From assembly GCF_963931595.1 (NCBI RefSeq), contig NZ_OZ007030.1, positions 612,481-676,480 of the forward strand: a DNA stretch of 64,000 nucleotides, read 5' to 3'. The translations under genes were made by a program, and so were the position numbers. Below the pieces are notes generated by a model, which saw only the letters and a list, made by a program, of their open reading frames with translations, was not told the DNA's origin and searched no databases. Source of the stretch: an uncultured Subdoligranulum sp. (GTDB taxonomy: Bacteria > Bacillota > Clostridia > Oscillospirales > Ruminococcaceae). Shown here one piece after another: positions 1-6,600 of this stretch; within the stretch, counting starts at the first letter, position 1, and each line of letters begins with the position of its first letter.

Positions 1-454
1 GCATGGTCTGCCAGTGGGTCATGCCGATGGACATGGCGCCCTCGGTCTGGCCGGGATCGATGGAGACGATGCCGCCGCGGACCGTCTCGGCCATGTAGGC
101 GCCGGTGTTGATGGAGACGATGAGGAAACCGGCGGGCCACATGCCCAGCTTGATGTCAAACAGCTGCATCAGGCCGTAGTAGATGAAGACGGCCTGCACG
201 ATCATGGGGGTGCCGCGGAACAGTTCCACATAGCAGCGCAGCACACCGTGGAGCAGGTGCAAAAGACCACGCTTCCAGACGGGGTCGCGCTGTTTGTCGA
301 TAGGGATGGTCTGCAGTGCACCGATGGCAAAGCCGATCAGGCATCCGAAGAAGGTGCCCACCAGCGCCAGCAGCAGGGTAGTGCCTGCGCCGCGCAGGTA
401 GGAAAAACCGTATTTCTGCAGTACGGTGGCGCAGTTTACGAAAAAGTCTTGCAT
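1..454 (-). CDS. Amino-acid ABC transporter permease (partial)
   Basis: This is the membrane subunit of a polar amino-acid importer (HisM/GlnP type); the gene runs off the left edge, so only about 151 N-terminal residues are visible. They show a first membrane helix with the pattern GTTLLLALVGTFFGCLIGF, then the family signature region ELFRGTPMIVQAVFIYYGL, and the conserved INTGAYMAETVRGGI segment. The start at 454 is supported by an AAGGAGT site just upstream. It lies downstream of the substrate-binding lipoprotein gene, separated by about 97 bases that hold a hairpin, so it is most likely the second gene of that operon. The ATPase would be expected beyond the window. Substrate cannot be read from this part. 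Confidence 0.9.
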   Translation of the reverse strand, partial: MQDFFVNCATVLQKYGFSYLRGAGTTLLLALVGTFFGCLIGFAIGALQTIPIDKQRDPVWKRGLLHLLHGVLRCYVELFRGTPMIVQAVFIYYGLMQLFDIKLGMWPAGFLIVSINTGAYMAETVRGGIVSIDPGQTEGAMSIGMTHWQTM

Positions 455-504
455 GGGGATAACTCCTTTTTGATTTCCTTGCCAGGGGGCCTGAAACCAC
501 CACA

Positions 505-536
505 GCCCCAGACAGTCCGCGAGGGCTGCCTGGGGC
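505..536 (-). other. Intercistronic hairpin between binding protein and permease
   Basis: Arms GCCCCAG (505-511) and CTGGGGC (530-536) flank a partly paired interior. There is no T-run, so it looks like an mRNA-stabilising or partial-termination hairpin that lets the abundant binding protein be made in excess over the permease. Inference from layout only. Confidence 0.45.
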
Positions 537-551
537 AAGGGTTGTACGATT

Positions 552-1481
552 TTACTCGCTCAGGGGCTGCACGCTGATGGCTTCATCCATCATGGTGTTG
601 TAATCGTCGGTGGTCATGGTGGCCAGCACGCCGTTGATGGCATCCTTCAGAGCAGTGTTGCCCTTCTTCATGGAGATGCCGATGTTGATGTCCTCGTCGC
701 TGACCTCGAAGTCACCGTCGCCGCCGCCGAAGTCCAGGGCCACGAAGTCGGGGTAGGCAACGGTGGCAGCCTGGGCGGTGGGACGGTCGGTCACAACCAC
801 GTCACAGGCGCCGCTCTCCAGAGCCACCAGCATGGCCGGGGCGGTCTCCTGGGCCGGCAGGATGTCGGCGTCGGGGATCTGGGGCAGGCAGTTGTCATAC
901 CAGATGGTGCCCAGCTGGCTGGTGCAGACAGCACCGCTCAGGTCGGCCACGCTCTTGGCGCTGGCGTAGGGGCCGTCCTTCTTCACCAGCGTGATGATGG
1001 AGGCGTAGTAGTAGGGGTCAGAGAAATCCACCTGCTGGGCGCGCTCGCTGGTGATGGACTGGCCGGCGATGACGCAGTCCACGTCACCGCTCATGACGGC
1101 GGGAATCAGGCTGTCCCAGTCCAGCTTGACGACCTGAACCTTCTGGCCCAGCGCATCGGCGATCTTCTTCGCCATCATAACGTCGTAGCCGTAGGCGTAG
1201 TCGCTGGAATCGCGGATCTGCACAGCGCCGTTGGAATCGTCGCTCTGGGTCCAGTTGTAGGGCGCATAGGCGCACTCCATGGCCACCGTCAGGGTGGTGG
1301 GATCGCCGTCGCCGTCCGGGGCGGCCGCGGCGTCTGCCTCGGTGCTGCCGGTCTCGGCGGTGGAAGCGGCGCTCTCGCTCTCCGCAGTGCTCTCACTGGT
1401 GGTGGCGGTAGAACCGCAGCCCACCAGGCCGGCCGTCAGCACGGCAGCCAGGCACAGGCTCAAGGTTTTCTTCAGTTTCAC
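552..1481 (-). CDS. Amino-acid ABC transporter substrate-binding lipoprotein
   Basis: A 309-residue extracellular solute-binding protein of family 3. The N-terminus is a lipoprotein signal (KLKK, hydrophobic stretch, then lipobox LVGC at about residues 19-22), followed by a Ser/Thr/Glu-rich linker to about residue 55. The mature part has the usual family features: YAPYNW at the start, GYDVMMAKKIADALG, LDWDSLIPAVMSGDVD and the SITSERAQQVDFSDPYY motif. The start is GTG at 1481, placed by an AAGGAGGAG site a few bases upstream. It is the first gene of the importer operon, transcribed from the promoter at 1624-1652 through a leader with a Cys-Cys peptide and a hairpin. That leader hints at cystine or cysteine as substrate, but the binding residues do not prove it. 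Confidence 0.9.
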   Translation of the reverse strand: MKLKKTLSLCLAAVLTAGLVGCGSTATTSESTAESESAASTAETGSTEADAAAAPDGDGDPTTLTVAMECAYAPYNWTQSDDSNGAVQIRDSSDYAYGYDVMMAKKIADALGQKVQVVKLDWDSLIPAVMSGDVDCVIAGQSITSERAQQVDFSDPYYYASIITLVKKDGPYASAKSVADLSGAVCTSQLGTIWYDNCLPQIPDADILPAQETAPAMLVALESGACDVVVTDRPTAQAATVAYPDFVALDFGGGDGDFEVSDEDINIGISMKKGNTALKDAINGVLATMTTDDYNTMMDEAISVQPLSE

Positions 1482-1528
1482 GATGGGGCTCCTCCTTAAT
1501 GATATCCAATTCCCTCAATACCGCTAAA

Positions 1529-1559
1529 AACCCCGGTATTCTTGCGGAATACCGGGGTT
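1529..1559 (-). terminator. Candidate attenuator hairpin in importer leader
   Basis: A perfect 13-bp inverted repeat (1529-1541 with 1547-1559, 5-base loop). On the minus strand it is followed by only five T (TTTTT then AGCGG), so termination would be partial. It starts 4 bases after the stop codon of the 17-codon leader ORF and precedes the binding-protein start by about 48 bases, the position expected of a transcription attenuator. Confidence 0.6.
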
Positions 1560-1563
1560 CAAG

Positions 1564-1617
1564 CTACAAATCCCGGCAGCAACTCGGCGCAGCGCGCAGC
1601 CGCGCCGTTGCGGCCAT
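1564..1617 (-). CDS. Leader peptide with tandem Cys codons (17 aa)
   Basis: The minus strand encodes MAATARLRAAPSCCRDL then TAG. Its ATG begins 7 bases after the -10 box, exactly where transcription should start, so the message would be leaderless. Two adjacent TGC codons sit near the end and the stop lies 4 bases before the attenuator hairpin. The arrangement is that of a translated regulatory ORF sensing charged tRNA-Cys. Expression and regulation are inferred, not seen; a chance ORF of this size is possible but the fit to the start site, Cys pair and hairpin makes that less likely. Confidence 0.55.
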   Translation of the reverse strand: MAATARLRAAPSCCRDL

Positions 1618-1623
1618 AACGGT

Positions 1624-1652
1624 ATTGTACCCTTTACACTCTATTTTGTCAA
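1624..1652 (-). promoter_or_regulatory. Sigma-A promoter of the amino-acid importer
   Basis: Minus-strand TTGACA (1652-1647), 17-base spacer, TACAAT (1629-1624). The predicted start falls on the A of the leader ORF at 1617. Confidence 0.85.
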
Positions 1653-1681
1653 GATTGCTGCCTCAAATGGGAAAAAACAGC

Positions 1682-3409
1682 TTACTGCGCAGAAGCCTTC
1701 TCGCTGTTCTTCTCGCTGGCCGCGTAGACGCGCAGCGAGTTGACCACGATGATGACGCCCAGCAGGATCAGCAGGATGGCCAGGATCAGCTGCAGGCCCT
1801 GCATCAGGAAGGTGGCGCTGCCGGCCATGTAGGCCTGCACGCAGCCCACCAGGATCTGCACCAGGGCGGTGAAGGTCACGCAGAGCATGATGATGAGCGG
1901 CGGGAACAGCATCTTGTTGCTGCGGCCGGTCACCTTCAGGAAGACGCAGAGGGTAGCCAGCACCAGAGCGCTCAGCAGCTGGTTGGCGGAACCGAACAGC
2001 GGCCAGATGTTGTTGTAACCGATCTTGGCCAGGATGAAGCCGAAGACCAGCGTGACGATGGTGGAGAAGTAGGTGTTGCAGAACAGCTTGCGCCAGCCCT
2101 CGGCATGCTTCATGTCGTCCACGCTGAACAGTTCCTGGAAGCTCATGCGGCCGATACGGGCCACGGCGTCCAGGCTGGTCAGGGCCAGAGCGGAAACGCA
2201 CATCGTCATGAAGACGGTGGCGGCATAGACGGGCACGCCGAACATCTCAAAGAAACCGGCCACGCCGTTGCTGAAGACCTGGAACGGGGTACCGGCGGCG
2301 GGAGTGCCGTCGGCCGCGGCGGAAGCACCGGCCACGCAGAGGGCCAGCACAGCCAGCAGGCTTTCCAGCACCATGGCGCCGTAACCGACCTTCAGCATGT
2401 CCTTCTCATTCTCCACCGTCTTGGAGGAGGTGCCGGAGGAAACCAGGCTGTGGAAGCCGGAAACAGCACCGCAGGCCACCGTGACGAAGAGGATGGGGAA
2501 CAGGCTGCCGCTGATGAGGCTGCCGTTCTCACCGCTGACCACGGTCCAGCTGGTGAAGGGGCGCAGATTCATGGTGGGATGCGCCACCACCAGGCCCACC
2601 ACGGCGCCGATGATCATGGCGATGAACATGAAGGTGGTCATGTAGTCACGGGGCTGTTTCAGCAGCCACATGGGCAGCACCGCCGCGAAGAAGATGTAGA
2701 CGAAGGTGATGTAGATCCAGCCCTCTTTGCCCAGGATGATGGGGAAGTTGGAGCCGATCACAAAGGACAGGATGATGAAGACGATGCCGATGACGGCTTC
2801 CTTCCAGCCATCGAAGTTGAACTTCTTCTGGATCAGGCCGAAGATGACGGCGAACACCATGAACATGATGGAGACCATGCCGGCGGCACCGTTGGTCTGG
2901 GCAGCGGCGGCCAGCGAGGTCACGCCGTCTGTGGTGGTGTAGGCGTTGAAGGTGTTGGCCACCATGTCGGCGAAGGCCGCGATAACCAGCAGGGTGAACA
3001 GCCAGCAGAACAGAAGGAAGAGGCGGCGGCCCAGCTTGCCGATGTACTTTTCAATCAGCATGCCCATGGACTTGCCGTCATTCTTCACGCTGGCGTACAG
3101 CGCGCCGAAGTCGGTGACGGCACCGAAGAAGATGCCGCCCAGCAGCACCCACAGCAGGACGGGCAGCCAGCCGAAAGCGGCCGCCTGGATGGCACCGGTG
3201 ACGGGGCCAGCACCTGCAATGGAGGAGAACTGGTGGCTGAACACGGTCCAGCCGTTGGTGGGAACATAGTCTTCGCCATCTTCCAGCCGCACAGCAGGAG
3301 TTTTGGCGTTGGGGTCGATACCCCAGTTTTTGGCGATCCAGCGGCCATACCCGGCGTACGCACATACCAGGCACACCGCTGCGATCAGAATGATCACAAG
3401 CGTATTCAT
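1682..3409 (-). CDS. cstA: Carbon starvation protein CstA family transporter
   Basis: A 575-residue polytopic membrane protein of the CstA family, linked in other bacteria to uptake of peptides and/or pyruvate during carbon limitation. Visible hallmarks are a first helix (LVIILIAAVCLVCAYAGYGR), the family motif FSHQFSSIAGAGPVTGAIQA at about residue 60, and the GFHSLVSSGTSSKTV segment in the middle. Length fits the shorter Gram-positive form. A GAGGGAGT site precedes the ATG. It stands alone between the importer leader and the divergent glucosidase gene. No clear operator is visible upstream; no LytS/LytT-type regulator is nearby. Confidence 0.92.
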   Translation of the reverse strand: MNTLVIILIAAVCLVCAYAGYGRWIAKNWGIDPNAKTPAVRLEDGEDYVPTNGWTVFSHQFSSIAGAGPVTGAIQAAAFGWLPVLLWVLLGGIFFGAVTDFGALYASVKNDGKSMGMLIEKYIGKLGRRLFLLFCWLFTLLVIAAFADMVANTFNAYTTTDGVTSLAAAAQTNGAAGMVSIMFMVFAVIFGLIQKKFNFDGWKEAVIGIVFIILSFVIGSNFPIILGKEGWIYITFVYIFFAAVLPMWLLKQPRDYMTTFMFIAMIIGAVVGLVVAHPTMNLRPFTSWTVVSGENGSLISGSLFPILFVTVACGAVSGFHSLVSSGTSSKTVENEKDMLKVGYGAMVLESLLAVLALCVAGASAAADGTPAAGTPFQVFSNGVAGFFEMFGVPVYAATVFMTMCVSALALTSLDAVARIGRMSFQELFSVDDMKHAEGWRKLFCNTYFSTIVTLVFGFILAKIGYNNIWPLFGSANQLLSALVLATLCVFLKVTGRSNKMLFPPLIIMLCVTFTALVQILVGCVQAYMAGSATFLMQGLQLILAILLILLGVIIVVNSLRVYAASEKNSEKASAQ

Positions 3410-3583
3410 GATTTTTACTCCCTCTTTTCCAATATTAGTCTTACAATCGCTTGCTTCATTACTTTAGCGCGCTGACATGGCGATGTCAACGGCTTATCCA
3501 CAATTTGTTAATAATTTGGCGGAATGGTCGTTTTTTGGTGGAAAAGCAGAAAATCTATAGAGCGTTTTGTACAAAGTGCGGAA

Positions 3584-3612
3584 TTGACAAGACACATTGG
3601 ATTGACTAGTAT
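3584..3612 (+). promoter_or_regulatory. Promoter of the GH13 gene
   Basis: TTGACA (3584-3589), 17-base spacer, TAGTAT (3607-3612). Predicted start near 3619, just before a palindrome. Confidence 0.8.
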
Positions 3613-3625
3613 AAAGAAAAAACAG

Positions 3626-3642
3626 GCGTACCGACGGTACGC
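3626..3642 (+). promoter_or_regulatory. Palindromic operator candidate
   Basis: GCGTACCG-A-CGGTACGC, a perfect 8-bp inverted repeat around one base, located about +7 to +23 and just ahead of the AGGAGG site. It contains ACCGACGGTAC, which recurs at the start site of the aldolase gene (10287-10297, other strand). A repressor acting on sugar genes is a reasonable guess. Confidence 0.55.
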
Positions 3643-3656
3643 ACAGGAGGTCAGGT

Positions 3657-5225
3657 ATGAAAACGTGGCTGAAGGACGCGGTCTTTTACGAGATTTACCC
3701 CCAGAGTTTTTACGATACCAACGGGGACGGCATCGGGGATCTGCCGGGCATCATCGCGAAGCTGGACTATATAAAGGAACTGGGCTGCAATGCCATCTGG
3801 ATCAACCCCTGCTTTGATTCCCCCTTCAAGGATGCGGGCTATGATGTGCGGGATTACAAAAAGATCGCCCCGCGTTACGGCACCAACGAGGACGCGGCCG
3901 AGCTGTTCCGCACCGCCCATGAAAAGGGCATCCATGTGCTGCTGGACCTGGTGCCCGGCCATACCAGCGAGGAGCATCCCTGGTTTCTGGCCAGCAGCAA
4001 AGCGGAGAAAAACGAGTATTCCGGGCGGTATATCTGGACCGACCACTGCTTTGCCTCGGGGGACGGCATGCCGTTCATCGGCGGTGAGTGCGAGCGCAGC
4101 GCTACCTATATCCTGAACTTTTTCAAGTGCCAGCCGGCGCTGAACTACGGTTACGGCAAAATCCACCAGCCCTGGCAGCAGCCCACCGATGCGCCGGACT
4201 GCCGGGCCACGGTGGAGGCCATCAAGGATGTGATGCGGTTCTGGCTGTCCATGGGCTGCGACGGCTTCCGGGTGGATATGGCCTCCAGCCTGGTCAAGAA
4301 CGACACCCGGCACAAGAAATATACCTGTGCCATCTGGCGGGAACTTTCCGCCATGATGCAGAAAGAATTCCCCGAGGCAGCGCTGGTCAGCGAGTGGAAC
4401 GGCCCCCGGATGTCGCTGAAAAGCGGTTTTGACATGGATTTCATGCTCAACGAGGCGGGCAACGGCTACGACTGGCTGCTGCGCGCCTACGACGGCGAGA
4501 TGGACAGCAACCCCCGCCACATCGGCAAGGCCTATTTCTGCAAGGATTCCGGCACCGGCATCGACAAATTCCTGGACGACTGGCTGCCCAGCTACAAGGC
4601 GACCCACAAGGACGGGCTGTACTGCCTGATCACCTGTAACCACGACACCGTGCGGCCGTCGGCGGGGCTTACCACCGACGAACTGCGGCTGGCCTACGCC
4701 ATGATCTTCACGATGCCGGGTGCGCCCTTCCTTTACTATGGCGATGAGATCGGCATGCGGTACCAGAAGCTCCCCACCAAGGAGGGCGGCTACTTCCGCA
4801 CGGGTTCCCGCACTCCCATGCAGTGGGCGCCGGGGAAAAACCTGGGCTTTTCGGAGGCTGACCCGGAGACCCTCTACCTGCCGGTGGACCCGGCGGCGGA
4901 CGCCCCCACCGTGGCCGCCCAGCAGGCCGACCCGGGCAGTCTGTGGCATACCGTGCAGGACCTGCTGGCCTTCCGCCATGCCCACCGGGAACTGGACGGC
5001 GACGCGCCCTTCAAGGTGCTGTTTGCCCCCAAGGCCAAAGGGGATTACCGCCCCTTTGCCTGGCGCCGCGGAGACCTGTGCTGTGCGGTCAACCCGGCGG
5101 GTGCGGCGGCCGACCTGCCGCTGAAGCTGGAGGAGGGCGCACGGCCGCTCTTCGTCATCGGGCAGGCAGAGGTGCAGGGTGAAACACTGCGCCTGGGCGC
5201 CCAGAGCTTTGCCATTCTCGGCTGA
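3657..5225 (+). CDS. Glycoside hydrolase family 13 alpha-glucosidase
   Basis: A 522-residue cytoplasmic GH13 enzyme of the oligo-1,6-glucosidase / trehalose-6-phosphate hydrolase / sucrose-isomerase branch. The TIM-barrel motifs are all present: DGIGDLPGI near residue 22 (the calcium-loop type of this branch), DLVPGHTSEEHPWF (region I), GFRVDMAS with the nucleophile Asp (region II), VSEWNG with the acid/base Glu (region III), and CNHDTVRP with the third Asp (region IV). No signal peptide. An AGGAGG site fixes the start. It is monocistronic, between a sigma-A promoter with a palindromic operator and a strong bidirectional terminator. The likely role is hydrolysis of imported alpha-glucosides; linkage preference cannot be read safely. 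Confidence 0.9.
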   Translation: MKTWLKDAVFYEIYPQSFYDTNGDGIGDLPGIIAKLDYIKELGCNAIWINPCFDSPFKDAGYDVRDYKKIAPRYGTNEDAAELFRTAHEKGIHVLLDLVPGHTSEEHPWFLASSKAEKNEYSGRYIWTDHCFASGDGMPFIGGECERSATYILNFFKCQPALNYGYGKIHQPWQQPTDAPDCRATVEAIKDVMRFWLSMGCDGFRVDMASSLVKNDTRHKKYTCAIWRELSAMMQKEFPEAALVSEWNGPRMSLKSGFDMDFMLNEAGNGYDWLLRAYDGEMDSNPRHIGKAYFCKDSGTGIDKFLDDWLPSYKATHKDGLYCLITCNHDTVRPSAGLTTDELRLAYAMIFTMPGAPFLYYGDEIGMRYQKLPTKEGGYFRTGSRTPMQWAPGKNLGFSEADPETLYLPVDPAADAPTVAAQQADPGSLWHTVQDLLAFRHAHRELDGDAPFKVLFAPKAKGDYRPFAWRRGDLCCAVNPAGAAADLPLKLEEGARPLFVIGQAEVQGETLRLGAQSFAILG

Positions 5226-5237
5226 TACAGATAATAC

Positions 5238-5269
5238 AATGTCCCCGGCCCATGCGGGCCGGGGACATT
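5238..5269. terminator. Bidirectional terminator
   Basis: 14-bp arms (5238-5251 and 5256-5269) around loop ATGC, GC-rich with A/T ends on both sides. It lies between the convergent GH13 and nitroreductase genes. Confidence 0.85.
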
Positions 5270-5281
5270 TTCTGTGGAATG

Positions 5282-5857
5282 TTACAGGGTTTTCAGCAGA
5301 ACTTCCTCCAGGGGGCGCTTGGGTACGCAGTAATCCCGGGCGTCGTCCAGATAGTACTTGACGTTGCCGTCCACGGCGGTGACCAGATGGCTCTGGTGGC
5401 TGGGATAGCCGAAGGCCACCATGTACCGCAGCTTGACACCCTCGGGCAGCCCCAGCAGCTGGGTGAGGGCAGGGCGGTCGATGGAACCCATCAGGCAGCT
5501 GCCCACCCCGTGGGCCCAGGCGGCGGCCGTCATGCTGCCCATGGCAAGCCCCACGTCGGTGTCGCTGCCGCCGGGCAGGCGTTCGTCCTGCAGCACCGCG
5601 ATGAAGGCCACCGGCTGTTCTCCCGGTTTGGGGCAGCCCTGTTCAGGCGGAAGGCTGGCGGCCCAGTGCACCAGCGGCTGTGCGGCGGCCACCATGGCGG
5701 GGCTCTGCACGATCATATACTTCAGCGTCTGCCGGTTGTTGCCGCAGCTGGCGATGCGGGCGGCCTCCACGGCCTCGGTCAGGAGCTCGGGGGCCACGGG
5801 GCGCTGCTCAAAGCGGCGGTAGGTGCGGCGGGTGCGCAGAAATTCCATCATATCCAC
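5282..5857 (-). CDS. Nitroreductase family protein
   Basis: A 191-residue FMN-dependent oxidoreductase of the nitroreductase fold. The N-terminal FMN phosphate-binding pattern RTRRTYRRF, the ASCGNNRQT loop (positions about 37-45) and the GSCLMGSIDRP segment near the middle are as expected. The start is GTG at 5857, with an AAGGAT site upstream. It ends at the shared terminator with GH13. Physiological substrate is unknown for most members; a quinone or flavin reductase role is possible. Confidence 0.85.
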   Translation of the reverse strand: MDMMEFLRTRRTYRRFEQRPVAPELLTEAVEAARIASCGNNRQTLKYMIVQSPAMVAAAQPLVHWAASLPPEQGCPKPGEQPVAFIAVLQDERLPGGSDTDVGLAMGSMTAAAWAHGVGSCLMGSIDRPALTQLLGLPEGVKLRYMVAFGYPSHQSHLVTAVDGNVKYYLDDARDYCVPKRPLEEVLLKTL

Positions 5858-5906
5858 AGCAATTCACATCCTTCTTGATTTTGGTATCAGTATAGCAGTC
5901 TGTCTG

Positions 5907-6596
5907 TCATTTATCAACCACGGTGGAGGTGCGGCCGATCCCCACTGCTGCCGAGGCAATCTTTTTCCAGCTGTTGCAGCCGCAGACGCCGTCGGCCGTC
6001 AGGGAAAAGTCCTTCTGGATGGCCTTGAGGGCGCTCTCGGTGGCAGCGCCGAAGACACCGTCCAGCGAACCGGTGGGATAGCCCAGGGCGTTGAGGGCGT
6101 CCTGCAGGATCAGCACGTAGGTGCTGCGGCTGCCCCGGCGCACCGTGGGGTAGCCGGCGGTGGTGTTGGGGCAGGACGGCTTGCCGTAGCGGCGGTCAAA
6201 GTGCACCCAGGTGGGCGTCATGGAGAGCGGTTCCACATACCCCCAGGCGCCGGTGGCCACGGCAGTGTCGTAGATCTTTTTGCGGGCGGTGCTGCCCAGG
6301 CTTTGCCCCACATCGAAGGCCACCCCGGCATAGTGCTGGCTGGTGGTGCCGTGGCCACCCTCCCAGATGCGCTTGAAGGCGTACCCCACCGGAATGCCGC
6401 TGCCGTAGCGGCGCCGGGTCAGGTTCCAGGCTTCCATGGCGGCCACGGTGGTCCACAGCACGCTGGACTTGCTGGAGCCGCGGAACTCCCGCACTCGCAG
6501 TGTGGTGCCGGAACTGTAGGGCATGGGATCGCTCTCGTTCAGGTTGTAGGTGTAGAATTTGTTGGTGTAGCTGTCGTAGACAAATACTTTCGCCAT
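5907..6596 (-). CDS. M15-type peptidase with C-terminal peptidoglycan-binding domain
   Basis: About 229 residues. The N-terminal two thirds is a VanY/M15-like D-Ala or L-Ala-D-Glu peptidase: the zinc motif HYAGVAFDV (His and Asp ligands) and the later WVHFD (second His) are both present. The C-terminus has a peptidoglycan-binding type 1 repeat with DGVFGAATESALKAIQKDF. The reading frame is open further upstream, but the ATG at 6596 has an AGGAGGG site and starts a sensible protein, so it is preferred. No signal peptide is seen. The gene follows the SleC-like gene by 4 bases and is surely co-transcribed; the pair looks like spore-cortex or mother-cell-acting wall hydrolases. Confidence 0.82.
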   Translation of the reverse strand: MAKVFVYDSYTNKFYTYNLNESDPMPYSSGTTLRVREFRGSSKSSVLWTTVAAMEAWNLTRRRYGSGIPVGYAFKRIWEGGHGTTSQHYAGVAFDVGQSLGSTARKKIYDTAVATGAWGYVEPLSMTPTWVHFDRRYGKPSCPNTTAGYPTVRRGSRSTYVLILQDALNALGYPTGSLDGVFGAATESALKAIQKDFSLTADGVCGCNSWKKIASAAVGIGRTSTVVDK

Positions 6597-6600
6597 GGCG

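Noticed and set aside
1499..3475. 658-codon open frame on the plus strand opposite cstA
   Set aside because: His/Gln/Asp-rich shadow of cstA in GC-rich DNA; no ribosome site, no family features.
3494..3502. Perfect DnaA box TTATCCACA between cstA and the GH13 gene
   Set aside because: A single site with no cluster; expected by chance in AT-rich intergenic DNA.
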